A DNA stretch of 38,261 nt from contig NZ_QFOA01000026.1 in the NCBI RefSeq assembly GCF_003248505.1, positions 1 through 38,261 of the forward strand. Direction: 5' to 3'. Positions within the stretch are counted from its first letter, which is position 1; each line of letters begins with the position of its first letter. Source of the DNA: Sphingobium sp. GTDB taxonomy: Bacteria > Pseudomonadota > Alphaproteobacteria > Sphingomonadales > Sphingomonadaceae. A program made the translations under genes and the position numbers. Shown here piece after piece: positions 23,896-33,292 of this stretch. Below the pieces are notes generated by a model. It had not been told where the DNA came from, made no database searches, and saw only the letters and a list, made by a program, of their open reading frames with translations.

Positions 23896-25745
23896 GAAAG
23901 TGTCTCGCAGAATGTAACGTGTAGATTGAGGTAGCCAAGTTGCTCTTCCAGACGATCGCAAATCACGCGATCCCCTGCATCAGCGCAGATTTCCACGGCG
24001 AGACAGCCCTTGTCGTCACAAACAACCTGCCAAGTCAGGCGGTGTGGGACAGCAACCCCGGCCAATCGGCTTTCGACCGCAGCGCTGGCCGCAAGACGGC
24101 GCAGTTCCGGCTTGAAAACTTTACGCATCGCCGTTCGAGGAAGGGCATCCAGCGAGAAAATACGCACGGGGGTTCCGGCGCGTTCGGGAAGTCGCTCCTG
24201 GCAAAAGGCTCGAAGCCCCGCTTCGTCCAGTTGGGCGCCCCTGGACAGCTGTACGAAGGCCACCGGCAATTCGCCAACCCGCGCATCCGGCATTCCAACC
24301 GCAGCGGCATCGACGATGTCGGGATGGTCCAGTAGAGCCTCTTCTATCGGGGCAGGATCGATATTGTGGCCACCGCGGATGATCAGATCCTTTTCGCGTC
24401 CCGTGATCCAAAGATAGCCGTCGGTGTCGAAGTGCCCCAGATCGCCTGCATCGATCCAGCGCGCGTCTGGCATTCCGGAGATAAACTTGTCTGCGTCCTG
24501 CGCGGAATCGGCATAGCCCTGAAACACCGCTGGGCCGGACACCGCGATGTTACCCGTTTCGCCAGCTTCGCATTCGCGCAAGAAGTTGCCGCCTTCGTCA
24601 AGTATGACGACCTTCACATCATATAATGGTGCTACGATTCCGCCGCTACCAGGTCTGGGAGGCAACTCTGTCGGGTTGACGCAACAGAAGCCAGCGGTCT
24701 CTGTCATCCCGTAGCCTTCGTAGATGCCAGTGCCAAAAATTCTCTCGTAGGTACGACACAGATTGGATGGGAGTTTGCTGGCACCGGCGATGAAATAGCG
24801 AATGCTTGTCTGCTCGCCGGTATAGGTTGCCAGCAGGTCGGAGAAGACCGTGGGTACCGATATGAACTGTGTGAACCCGTATTTTTCGGCCAGCACCCAG
24901 AAATTCGTCGTTAGCTCAGCAGTTCTGAAACCAGCGGGCGTCAATATCACCAGTGTCTGCCCGAGCATCAAAGTGCGGGTAGAAGCGATAACACCACCGC
25001 CTACATGAAACATTGGCAAGCCCAGCGGCACCACATGCTCAGCGTCGACACTACTTGCCATAGCGCTGCTATAGGCACCCACCAGCAAGTTTCGGTTCGA
25101 CAAACGCGCCACTTTAGGGGCGCCAGTCGTTCCGCCCGTGGGAAAGTACGCAGCAATGTCGTCGAGGCACGGTTCGCGCCCAAGATACTTGTCAGAGGGA
25201 GAAGATGCCGATGCGCCTAGAAGGTCGATCGCCTCGTCGCTCGGATCATCGCCCAGTACCAGATGCAAAGCGATATCAGGGTTAGCGGACATGATAGCGC
25301 GAGCCAATTGATAACTCCCGCAAGTACCGACCGGTCCGGCGGACATGACAGCGCGAGCACCCACAGCGCGCGCGATTCCCACAATGGCAGTTAGGTCAAG
25401 AAACGGATTGACCGGCACGACTGCACCCAGAAGTTGAGCAGTCCAGAACCCTGTCAAACCCGCAAGCCCGTTAGGTGCGACATACAAAATTTTGTCACCC
25501 TGCCGCAGCCCCAGTTCGAGCAGATAGTTCGCTGCACGCACGATTGACCCATGCAGTTCTCTATATGTGAGGGTTACTGCCGTAGCATCAAGCTGTGCAC
25601 TGGGAAGGTCGATGACCGCCTGCTTATCAGGGAAAAGCTCCGCCTTCTTTCGGATCGCATCATAAACGCTGACCCCCGGCAAGACAGCAGTCCCAGCGCC
25701 TGCGAACGCCGCTCTGATTTCATCCGCTATTAAGGCTCCAGCCAT
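23892..25745 (-). CDS. acyl-CoA synthetase / CoA ligase (ANL superfamily)
   Basis: Activates a carboxylic acid to its CoA thioester through an acyl-adenylate. The 617-aa product has the P-loop T203-G-G-T-T-G-A-P-K211, Y345-G-M-T-E-T350, the hinge region G-R-x-K-D-L-I-I-R-G-G (449-459), and the C-terminal P-R-T-A-M-R-K segment with catalytic Lys542 (the usual Gly before Lys is Arg). The last 55 or so residues extend beyond the usual C-terminus. GGAGAG lies 6 nt before the ATG. It is the first gene of the minus-strand catabolic operon and should make the CoA substrate for the plus-strand enzymes. Confidence 0.92.
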   Translation of the reverse strand: MAGALIADEIRAAFAGAGTAVLPGVSVYDAIRKKAELFPDKQAVIDLPSAQLDATAVTLTYRELHGSIVRAANYLLELGLRQGDKILYVAPNGLAGLTGFWTAQLLGAVVPVNPFLDLTAIVGIARAVGARAVMSAGPVGTCGSYQLARAIMSANPDIALHLVLGDDPSDEAIDLLGASASSPSDKYLGREPCLDDIAAYFPTGGTTGAPKVARLSNRNLLVGAYSSAMASSVDAEHVVPLGLPMFHVGGGVIASTRTLMLGQTLVILTPAGFRTAELTTNFWVLAEKYGFTQFISVPTVFSDLLATYTGEQTSIRYFIAGASKLPSNLCRTYERIFGTGIYEGYGMTETAGFCCVNPTELPPRPGSGGIVAPLYDVKVVILDEGGNFLRECEAGETGNIAVSGPAVFQGYADSAQDADKFISGMPDARWIDAGDLGHFDTDGYLWITGREKDLIIRGGHNIDPAPIEEALLDHPDIVDAAAVGMPDARVGELPVAFVQLSRGAQLDEAGLRAFCQERLPERAGTPVRIFSLDALPRTAMRKVFKPELRRLAASAAVESRLAGVAVPHRLTWQVVCDDKGCLAVEICADAGDRVICDRLEEQLGYLNLHVTFCETLS

Positions 25746-25952
25746 TCATCGCTCTCCGATAACTATTCTGCGAACAGGATATGGACCGGTCCGATCATGA
25801 TAATGCCCACTCGAAAGGAGGGGTCATCCTAACGGAACCGCGCGCGCAATGATGACGACCCGTCCTTTTTACGGGGTTGCGATGTGCAAATCGGGCCTAG
25901 TCCCGATGACAACAAGGCCGTTCGGGCCTGACGAATAAGAGGAGGGGTGAAC
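25746..25952. promoter_or_regulatory. divergent promoter region of the two catabolic operons
   Basis: This 207-nt spacer between the acyl-CoA synthetase (minus) and TonB receptor (plus) genes has four dyads: the perfect palindrome GGACCGGTCC (25783-25792); CCCGT/ACGGG (25859-25863 / 25871-25875); ATCGGG/CCCGAT (25890-25895 / 25902-25907); and AGGCC/GGCCT (25915-25919 / 25925-25929). They are candidate operator sites for the TetR or LuxR-type regulators encoded at 33-36.5 kb. Core promoter hexamers were not clear. GGAGGGG at 25941-25947 is the ribosome-binding site of the receptor. Confidence 0.55.
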
Positions 25953-28373
25953 ATGCCTGGACATAGGTATCTGATGACTGTTTCGTGCGCAGCAATTGCA
26001 ATAGCAGCTCTATCGACTGCGGCGCGGGCCCAGGATCAAGGCGAGATGTCTGCTCCGCAAACAGTCGCTTCAGAACAAGATGATAATGGCAGCTTCAACG
26101 ACATTGTGGTAACGGCGCAGCGCCGCTCGGAAAGCATCAACAAGGTGCCTCTCTCGATCCAGGCATTTGGCGGCGACACCCTCGTTAAGGCCGGCGTGAC
26201 AGACGCAGCGGGCATCGCGCAAATGGTCCCCGCTTTCAACTTCAGCCGTTCGAGCGCTAATACGCCCATTTATACTGTGCGCGGTATCGGCTTCAACACG
26301 CCAAATCTGTCGGCGACCTCACCGGTCGGCATCTATGTTGACGAGGTCGCGTACGCTTATCCCTATATGAGTAACGGCCCCTCCTACGATATCGAGCGGG
26401 TAGAGGTGTTGAAGGGTCCACAAGGTACGCTTTATGGCCGGAACACGACTGGCGGGTTGGTCAATTTCATCACCGCCAAGCCCACCAAGGATTTCCATGC
26501 TGGCCTAACCGCTGAGGTCGGCAACTACGAGACGATCAACTTTGAAGGTTTTGTCAGCGGTCCTTTGACGGACACGCTGAGCATCCGCGTGGCGGGACGC
26601 TGGGACACGGCCAACAAGGGCTGGCAGCGTAACGTCAACGTGCCCGGACAGCGCCTTGGAGAAAAAGATCGGATGGGCGGGCGCGTCACTATGCTGTGGG
26701 AGCCCACAGATCGCCTCACTGTTACGCTTGGCGGCTCCTTCTGGAAAGACAACTCCGATACAATCGCGGTTCAAGCGATCGCCTTCAACCCCGATTCCGC
26801 GCCATTTGCGGTGCCAGGGCTTGCGTCGCAGATCCGGACGGACTGGAAGGCGGGCGAAGCGAGTTGGGGGCCGAGCTATCCAGGCAAACCAGCCTACAGG
26901 GCGGATTCCAGCTTCTGGTCTGCCACCGGCCGGATAGATTATGAGCTCAGTGACGCCCTGACCCTCACGTCGCTTTCAGGCTATTCCGATGTCAAACGTC
27001 ATGACATGAACGACGTTGACGGAACGACCTTCGAACCGTCCGAGTATCTATCGGATGGCCGCATCCGATCCTTTTCACAGGAATTGCGCCTGACCGGCGA
27101 AACCGGTCCGGTAAATTGGATTGTGGGTGGCTATTTCTCGCGCGATAAAATTCGCGACGACCAGATTGGCTATTATCGCGACTCCTCGATCCTCAATACG
27201 TTGGCCTTTCTGGGTCAGGCAGTTCCGCAAACTACCTATACAGCCGCACAGATCGCAAATGGTTTCAATACCTTCCGAAACCTGTCAAACCAGATCAGCC
27301 GTTCGCTGTCTGCCTTTGCAAATGCAGACTGGGCGATCTCCGACCGGTTCAAGATAAGCGGTGGCGTTCGCTACTCGGACGACAAGCTCGACTTTAAGGG
27401 TTGCTCGGCCGACCATGACAACAACACTGCACCCGTTTGGAATACGGGCGTAGCGGCGATCGTGGCCGCCAGAACGGGTCGTCCGTTTTCCAATCCTGGA
27501 ATTGGTCCCAACCAGTGCCTGACCTACAAGGCTGATTTTTCCGGCCCGACCGGCCTCGTCAGCAGTCAGCTCAAGCAGGATAATGTGTCCGGCCGCCTTG
27601 CGCTAACCTGGACTCCCAATAATCATACGCTTGCCTATGCATCGGTGAGCCGTGGCTACAAATCGGGCGCCTTCCCGGTGGTCGCCGCCAACGTGGTCAC
27701 CCAGCTCGTTCCGGCGCGCCAGGAGAAGGTCACCGCCTATGAGGCTGGCGTTAAGCTGGGATTGTTTGACCGGCTCGTGCAGTTCAACGCCGCCGGCTTC
27801 TTTTACGACTATCGCGATAAGCAGGTGTTCGGCGAAATACTTGATCCGATCTTCGTCTCGTTGACGCGGATCGTCAACATCCCCAAGTCCGAAGTGTATG
27901 GCGCGGAGACCGATATCACCATCTCTCCTACACGCGAACTGCTGTTTAAGCTCGGCGCATCATACACCCACACCAAGGTCACAGAGTTTATCGGCTTTAA
28001 CCGCTTTGGTCAGGCGCAGGACTTTACCGGTTCATCATTTCCATTCACGCCGAAATATCAGCTCAACGCCCTGGTTTCGTATGATCTTCCGATCAATGAC
28101 GATCTCGCGATTCAGTTCGGCGCCAATGGCAACTATCAAGGCAAGACCGTCGGTTCCCTTGATGAAGATCCGGTCTTTGACGTGAAGGCCTATACGGTCG
28201 TCAACGCGAACATCGCGCTGCATCGGCAGGACGATCGCTGGAGCATAGGTCTCTATGCCCGCAACCTCTTCAACGAGAATTATTATACCGCGACCGATAT
28301 CCTGACAGACACGTCCATCCGGGTTCCCGGAATGGTGCGGACTTACGGCTTGGTCGCTTCCTTCAAATACTAA
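25953..28373 (+). CDS. TonB-dependent outer-membrane receptor
   Basis: Energy-coupled outer-membrane transporter, here probably importing the hydrophobic growth substrate. The ATG at 25953, about 6 nt after GGAGGGG, is preferred over a GTG at 25947. The 806-aa product has a signal peptide (cleavage near residue 26), a TonB box I-V-V-T-A-Q-R-R at about residue 50, a plug domain with V-R-G-I-G and V-L-K-G-P-Q-G-T-L-Y-G-R-N motifs, and a 22-strand-type barrel ending in a C-terminal aromatic-containing strand. It is first in the plus-strand operon, 16 nt before the CoA transferase gene. This is the common sphingomonad pattern of a receptor leading a catabolic operon. Confidence 0.95.
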   Translation: MPGHRYLMTVSCAAIAIAALSTAARAQDQGEMSAPQTVASEQDDNGSFNDIVVTAQRRSESINKVPLSIQAFGGDTLVKAGVTDAAGIAQMVPAFNFSRSSANTPIYTVRGIGFNTPNLSATSPVGIYVDEVAYAYPYMSNGPSYDIERVEVLKGPQGTLYGRNTTGGLVNFITAKPTKDFHAGLTAEVGNYETINFEGFVSGPLTDTLSIRVAGRWDTANKGWQRNVNVPGQRLGEKDRMGGRVTMLWEPTDRLTVTLGGSFWKDNSDTIAVQAIAFNPDSAPFAVPGLASQIRTDWKAGEASWGPSYPGKPAYRADSSFWSATGRIDYELSDALTLTSLSGYSDVKRHDMNDVDGTTFEPSEYLSDGRIRSFSQELRLTGETGPVNWIVGGYFSRDKIRDDQIGYYRDSSILNTLAFLGQAVPQTTYTAAQIANGFNTFRNLSNQISRSLSAFANADWAISDRFKISGGVRYSDDKLDFKGCSADHDNNTAPVWNTGVAAIVAARTGRPFSNPGIGPNQCLTYKADFSGPTGLVSSQLKQDNVSGRLALTWTPNNHTLAYASVSRGYKSGAFPVVAANVVTQLVPARQEKVTAYEAGVKLGLFDRLVQFNAAGFFYDYRDKQVFGEILDPIFVSLTRIVNIPKSEVYGAETDITISPTRELLFKLGASYTHTKVTEFIGFNRFGQAQDFTGSSFPFTPKYQLNALVSYDLPINDDLAIQFGANGNYQGKTVGSLDEDPVFDVKAYTVVNANIALHRQDDRWSIGLYARNLFNENYYTATDILTDTSIRVPGMVRTYGLVASFKY

Positions 28374-28389
28374 TCAAGTAGAGGTCCAA

Positions 28390-29607
28390 GTGAACGTCCC
28401 CATTGCTTCGCCCGGTGCACTCGACGGTATCAAAGTTGTCGATATGACGAGCGTCCTTTTCGGCGCATACACCTCACAGATTCTCGGTGACCTGGGCGCC
28501 GATGTTATCAAGGTCGAGGCGCCGGGAACCCGTGCGGACAATGGGGGCGACATCTTCCGCTACACCGGTAAGTCCGCCAAAACCCAAGCGATGGGTCCCA
28601 TCTTCATGCATTATAACCGCAACAAGCGGTCGGTGTTACTGGATCTCAAGCAGGAAGATGGCCGCGAGGCGCTCCGGCAACTTATTACAGGCGCCGATAT
28701 TTTCATCACCAATGTCCGCATGGGTGGGCTGGAAAAGCTGGGCTTCGATTATGACGCGGTAAAAGCACTGAAGAAAGATATAATATATGTCCATTGCTCA
28801 GGATATGGATCAGATGGTCCCTATGCCAAAAAGCAGGCTTATGATGATCTGATTCAGGCTGCTGCGGGTGGCACAGACTTGATGAGCCGGGTCGATGGGA
28901 ATCCCGCTCCGCGATACCAGCCTTCGCTGATTGCCGACAAGTCATCTGGACTGTTCGGCGCTTATGCGACGATGGCCGCACTTTTCTATCGGCAGCGTAG
29001 CGGCCAAGGCCAGTTTGTCGAAGTGCCGATGTTCGAATGCTTCAGTTACTTCAACATGACCGAAAATCTGTACGGTCACACTTTCTCTCCCCCGACTGGA
29101 AATTTTGGTTACAGTCGCGTGTTCAACCCCAATCGCAAACCGTACCCGACCAAGGACGGCTACCTTGCGATCCTCCCATATTCGGATTCGCAGTGGGATG
29201 ATTTCTTCGAGATCGGTGGACTGCCCCCGGGTACATTCACGAAAAATCCCCGCTACGCCACCTATGCACTGCGGACTGAGAATATCAGCGAAATTTATGC
29301 GATGATCGAGGAAGTCGCCAAGACGAGAACTACCAGCGAATGGGTCAACGCGCTGACCGAACGCAATGTGCCCTGTATGAAGGTCAACCGGCTCGACGAA
29401 GTTCTCGACGACGAGCATCTCAACGCCGTCGGTTTTTTCGAGAAGCGCGAGCATCCATCCGAGGGCACCTATCTCTCGTTGCGTCACCCAGTTCGGTTCA
29501 GTGCAACACCGGCTTCTGTCCGCCGCGACCCACCCCGTCTGGGTGAGCACACTCAGGAAGTCCTTGCAGACATCGGGTTGGACAGAGCACCGGGTGTTAA
29601 CCCATGA
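28390..29607 (+). CDS. CaiB/BaiF family (class III) CoA transferase
   Basis: Moves CoA between carboxylic acids, or acts as a racemase in related enzymes. The 405-aa length suits the family. The N-terminal G-I-K-V-V-D segment and G-A-D-V-I-K-V-E are typical, and the I-A-D-K motif supplies the predicted catalytic Asp183. The start is a GTG at 28390 with an AGAGG-type site upstream. The stop overlaps the thiolase-like gene as ATGA. It gives the pathway a second way to form CoA esters besides the ATP-dependent synthetase, presumably using a CoA ester released later in the pathway as donor (inference). Confidence 0.92.
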   Translation: MNVPIASPGALDGIKVVDMTSVLFGAYTSQILGDLGADVIKVEAPGTRADNGGDIFRYTGKSAKTQAMGPIFMHYNRNKRSVLLDLKQEDGREALRQLITGADIFITNVRMGGLEKLGFDYDAVKALKKDIIYVHCSGYGSDGPYAKKQAYDDLIQAAAGGTDLMSRVDGNPAPRYQPSLIADKSSGLFGAYATMAALFYRQRSGQGQFVEVPMFECFSYFNMTENLYGHTFSPPTGNFGYSRVFNPNRKPYPTKDGYLAILPYSDSQWDDFFEIGGLPPGTFTKNPRYATYALRTENISEIYAMIEEVAKTRTTSEWVNALTERNVPCMKVNRLDEVLDDEHLNAVGFFEKREHPSEGTYLSLRHPVRFSATPASVRRDPPRLGEHTQEVLADIGLDRAPGVNP

Positions 29608-31085
29608 CCAATGTCGTCATCGTCGGGGTGGGTGAAATCAAGGATCGGCCAACCGATCCCATTCTAGCCCTCGACCCTCTGGATCTTATGGTGGCCGCTG
29701 CGAGGAATGCAGAGATTGATAGCGGCGTAGCTCTGCTGGACAGGATCGATTCTGTCGAGGTAATCCATCAGATCACATGGCGTTACGAGGACACTGCGCG
29801 CAAATTATGTGAGCGGCTAGGGCATGTGCCCGAACACGCAACTTATCATGCCGGCGGCGGCGAAAGTCCACTGAGAGTGCTTCACGACGCTGCTCTGCGT
29901 ATCATCGACGGGCAGTCCAGAGTTGCGCTTATCTGCGGTGGAGAAGCCCGCAGCAGCATCCAGAAGGCACGTAGGGCAGGCGTTGATCTGCCATGGCCCC
30001 CCAAAGCGAAGGTCATGGAACATCCTTGGCGGGTCGAGAAAATGATCTCTGCGATGGGCCGCGCCCATGGGATCTCACAGCCGACCTATATCTACCCGTT
30101 GTACGAGAACGCAACATTGCATGCCTGGGGTATGACCCCGGCCGAAGCCCAGGCAGAATCGGCGGAACTCTGGTCGCACTACGCCGTTGTCGCCTCGAAC
30201 AACCCTGCCGCTTGGCTGCAAAGCGCTATCGCGCCCTCCGACATTATGGCAGTCACACCGCAAAATCCGCTGATCGCGTGGCCCTATCCCAAACTCATGG
30301 TGGCCAATCCGACGGTAAATCAGGGGGCGGCCGCTATCGTCATGGCGGAAGAAACGGCGCTTGAGCTTGGTGTAGACCCAGCCCGCATGATCTATCTCGT
30401 TGGCGGCGCCGCATCGAGGGAGCCCGAGGATTACCTCGATCGAGACTGTTATCACGCTTCGCCCTCGCAGCAGGCGGTACTCGAAGCGGTCAGCGCCCTA
30501 AACGGTGGTCCGTTCGACCACCTCGAGCTTTACAGTTGCTTCCCGTGCGTGTCGAAGATGGCGCGACGCACGCTTGGCCTGAACGAAAATGTCGTACCGA
30601 CGGTGACGGGCGGGCTTACTTTTTTTGGCGGTCCATTTAACGATTACATGTTACACGCAGCATGTGCAATGACACGCCAACTCAGGTCCCAAGCGGGCAC
30701 CGGTCTGCTTTACGGCCAAGGCGATTTCGTGACCAAGCATCACGCCCTCGCTCTCTCAAGCAGCAGGCCGCAGGCGCGTCCAGCCATGGACTACCGGGTC
30801 GACAGCAGAGCAGATGCGTTACGGGGCGCTCTACCAGCTGTGGTAGACCGTTATGAGGGAAGCGCGGCGATCGAGAGCTTCACCGTCATCTATGGCCGTG
30901 ACAGCATTATCGATCGCGGGATCGTGATCCTACGAACACCTGATGATCGTCGCACAATGGCGCGCGTTCCTGCTGCCGATAAACAATCACTTGCGCGTCT
31001 GACCGATAAGTTGCGGTCACCGATTGGGGTCAACGGAACCGTGACGACTGGGGATGACGGCTTGCTGGAATGGAGACTTTTATGA
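29604..31085 (+). CDS. thiolase-like protein (TLP1/SCP2-thiolase relative) with extra C-terminal domain
   Basis: 493-aa thiolase-fold protein. The first ~370 residues follow the SCP2-thiolase-like pattern, including the central N-P-T-V-N-Q-G-A-A-A-I-V segment and a Y-S-C-F-P-C motif near residues 311-316. The last ~115 residues form an additional domain like that of mycobacterial TLP1-type proteins. Where canonical thiolases have the nucleophilic cysteine, this protein has A-G-G-G-E-S-P (83-89), with no cysteine, so classical thiolysis is doubtful. It may bind CoA esters, act as an aldolase/retro-aldolase or serve as a partner protein. It is coupled by ATGA overlaps on both sides. Confidence 0.82.
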   Translation: MTNVVIVGVGEIKDRPTDPILALDPLDLMVAAARNAEIDSGVALLDRIDSVEVIHQITWRYEDTARKLCERLGHVPEHATYHAGGGESPLRVLHDAALRIIDGQSRVALICGGEARSSIQKARRAGVDLPWPPKAKVMEHPWRVEKMISAMGRAHGISQPTYIYPLYENATLHAWGMTPAEAQAESAELWSHYAVVASNNPAAWLQSAIAPSDIMAVTPQNPLIAWPYPKLMVANPTVNQGAAAIVMAEETALELGVDPARMIYLVGGAASREPEDYLDRDCYHASPSQQAVLEAVSALNGGPFDHLELYSCFPCVSKMARRTLGLNENVVPTVTGGLTFFGGPFNDYMLHAACAMTRQLRSQAGTGLLYGQGDFVTKHHALALSSSRPQARPAMDYRVDSRADALRGALPAVVDRYEGSAAIESFTVIYGRDSIIDRGIVILRTPDDRRTMARVPAADKQSLARLTDKLRSPIGVNGTVTTGDDGLLEWRLL

Positions 31086-31855
31086 CTGACATCCTCGTTG
31101 ATCGTCCGACACCTAACGTCGCTCGCGTCACCATCAACCGCCCCGATGCGCGTAATGCGATCAATGGTGCCGTAGCGAGTGCATTGGAGCAGGCTGTCAT
31201 CCAAACCGAGGCCGATGACGAGGTTCGCTGCGTCATCCTCACCGGCTCCGGGGACCGCGCATTCTGCGCCGGTGCAGACCTAAAAGAGATTTCTGCAGGC
31301 AGAATTGGCGACCTTGTCACCCGCAATGGCGGCTTTGCGGGGTTCGTCCGAGCACCGCGTCAAAAGCCTTGGATCGCTGCGGTTAATGGCGTTGCCCTGG
31401 CCGGGGGTACGGAGATTGTTCTGTCCTGCGACATGTCGGTCGTCTCGGATGACGCGAAACTTGGGCTGCCAGAGGTCAAGCGAGGCCTGGCGGCGTTAGC
31501 TAGTGGCCTCTTCCGGCTCCCTAGGGCATTGCCCCGTGCAATCGCCCTTGAGCTTATCGCAACCGGTGAGCCGATTTCCGCTACTCGCGCACACGCCCTG
31601 GGCCTGGTGAACAGGGTTGTCTCGAAATCTGATGTTGCCGCAGAGGCACTGGCGCTCGCCGAGCTTATCGCGGCCAATGCGCCAATAGCCGTCAGAGAAA
31701 GTCTGGTGATTGCGCGTGACGCTTATAACCGGCCCGAAGAAGAGCTCGAAGCTGCGGCCGCTGCCATGGGCAAGAGGCTCGCGCTCACCGAAGATTACAA
31801 AGAAGGCCCACGCGCCTTCATTGAGAAACGCGCACCGCGCTGGACAGGTCGCTGA
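31082..31855 (+). CDS. enoyl-CoA hydratase/isomerase (crotonase family)
   Basis: Adds water to an enoyl-CoA, or performs hydration plus retro-aldol cleavage as in feruloyl-CoA hydratase-lyase. The ATG at 31082 overlaps the preceding stop (ATGA) and has GGAG 6 nt upstream, which favours it over the ATG at 31070. The 257-aa product has the oxyanion-hole segments F-C-A-G-A-D-L (61-67) and A-L-A-G-G-T (105-110), with both catalytic glutamates present (E111 and E131). The adjacent aldehyde dehydrogenase makes the hydratase-lyase reaction an attractive possibility, by analogy with the ech-vdh pairs of hydroxycinnamate degradation. Confidence 0.92.
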   Translation: MTDILVDRPTPNVARVTINRPDARNAINGAVASALEQAVIQTEADDEVRCVILTGSGDRAFCAGADLKEISAGRIGDLVTRNGGFAGFVRAPRQKPWIAAVNGVALAGGTEIVLSCDMSVVSDDAKLGLPEVKRGLAALASGLFRLPRALPRAIALELIATGEPISATRAHALGLVNRVVSKSDVAAEALALAELIAANAPIAVRESLVIARDAYNRPEEELEAAAAAMGKRLALTEDYKEGPRAFIEKRAPRWTGR

Positions 31856-31864
31856 AGGAAGCTG

Positions 31865-33289
31865 ATGATGAATGACTTTACCATGACTATCGCTGGCAAG
31901 CCAGTCGAGAGCTCCGACGTGATTACAGTCTTGAACCCGGCAACCGGCAGGCCAATTGCAACCGCTCCCGATTGCTCAACAGAGCAACTTGAACAGGCCG
32001 TCACAAGCGCACGTGCAGCCTTTCCCGCCTGGAGGGCCACATCCGATGCCGACCGCGGCCAGATCCTCAAGGCAGCGGCGGGTGTGTTGACCGCTAATGC
32101 AGACGAACTTATGCGCCTGCTCACAAGCGAGCAGGGCAAGCCTCATGACGAAGCCCGTTTCGAGATAATGGGCGCAGCTTATTGGTTATCGTCACTGGCG
32201 GGAATGGAAATACCTGTCGAGGTGAACGAAGACAGCGCCGATAGGCGGTCGGAAACACGGCACGTTCCTATTGGTGTGGTGGCCGGCATCTCGCCCTGGA
32301 ACTTTCCGGTCCTGTTATCCTTCTGGAAGATAGCCCCGGCGTTGCGAGCAGGCAACACCATGATCCTCAAGCCGTCTCCTTTCACACCTCTGACGATGCT
32401 CAGGATCGGCGAACTGCTGCGCGGCGTCATCCCCGATGGCGTGCTCAATATAATCACCGGAGGTGACGCGCTCGGCCCGAAAGTGACGGCTCACCCTGGG
32501 ATCAACAAGGTGAGCTTCACTGGTTCGACCGCCACGGGCAAACGTGTGATGGCGTCGGCCGCCGCCGACCTCAAGCGCGTGACGCTCGAACTCGGAGGTA
32601 ACGATGCTGCGATCATCATGCCCGATGTTGATGTGGAAGCGGTCGCAAAAGATCTCTTCTGGGCTGCGTTCCGAAACTCGGCCCAGATTTGCATCGCAAC
32701 CAAGCGGATGTATGTCCATGAAACGATATACGATCAACTTGCCGCTGCGCTAAAGGACTATGCGCAATCGGTAAAAATGGGTGACGGTTCCGAGCAAGGC
32801 ATCCAACTTGGCCCTGTGCAGAACAAACTGCAGTTCGACCGAGTCGTCGAGATCATCGACGATTGTAAACACAACGGCTTTCGCTTTCTCACTGGCGGAA
32901 ACGTCTCGCATGATGCCCCAGGCTATTTTATTCCCGTAACCATCGTCGACAATCCGCCTGAAGGGTCGCGCGTCGTGCAAGAAGAGGCGTTCGGTCCCAT
33001 ATTACCACTTATAAAGTTCAGTGAACTCGAGGATGTGATTTCACGTGCCAATGCCTCGGAATATGGGCTGGCGGGTTCTGTCTGGTCTTCTGACACCGAA
33101 GCAGCGCTGGCAATTGCTGCACGGCTTGAGACGGGGACGGTCTGGATTAATGAAGTGCAACATCTTTCGCCATTCCAGGCGTTTGCAGGTCACAAGCAGT
33201 CAGGGCTTGGCGTCGAGAATGGCCTAGGCGGCCTGCTTGAATATACCATGGCCCAGACGATTACCGTAAAGCCCGCAAAGGCTGGATGA
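31865..33289 (+). CDS. NAD(P)-dependent aldehyde dehydrogenase
   Basis: Oxidises an aldehyde to the acid. The 474-aa length suits the family. The substrate-channel motif P-W-N-F-P is at about 144-148, the coenzyme loop F-T-G-S (218-221), the general base E242 in L-E-L-G-G, and the nucleophile C276 in Q-I-C-I-A. The C-terminal E-E-A-F-G-P and N-E-V-Q-H segments are present. An AAGGAAG site precedes the ATGATG start. It is the last gene of the plus-strand operon, stopping only 3 nt before the end of the convergent regulator gene. Confidence 0.94.
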   Translation: MMNDFTMTIAGKPVESSDVITVLNPATGRPIATAPDCSTEQLEQAVTSARAAFPAWRATSDADRGQILKAAAGVLTANADELMRLLTSEQGKPHDEARFEIMGAAYWLSSLAGMEIPVEVNEDSADRRSETRHVPIGVVAGISPWNFPVLLSFWKIAPALRAGNTMILKPSPFTPLTMLRIGELLRGVIPDGVLNIITGGDALGPKVTAHPGINKVSFTGSTATGKRVMASAAADLKRVTLELGGNDAAIIMPDVDVEAVAKDLFWAAFRNSAQICIATKRMYVHETIYDQLAAALKDYAQSVKMGDGSEQGIQLGPVQNKLQFDRVVEIIDDCKHNGFRFLTGGNVSHDAPGYFIPVTIVDNPPEGSRVVQEEAFGPILPLIKFSELEDVISRANASEYGLAGSVWSSDTEAALAIAARLETGTVWINEVQHLSPFQAFAGHKQSGLGVENGLGGLLEYTMAQTITVKPAKAG

Positions 33290-33292
33290 TCA

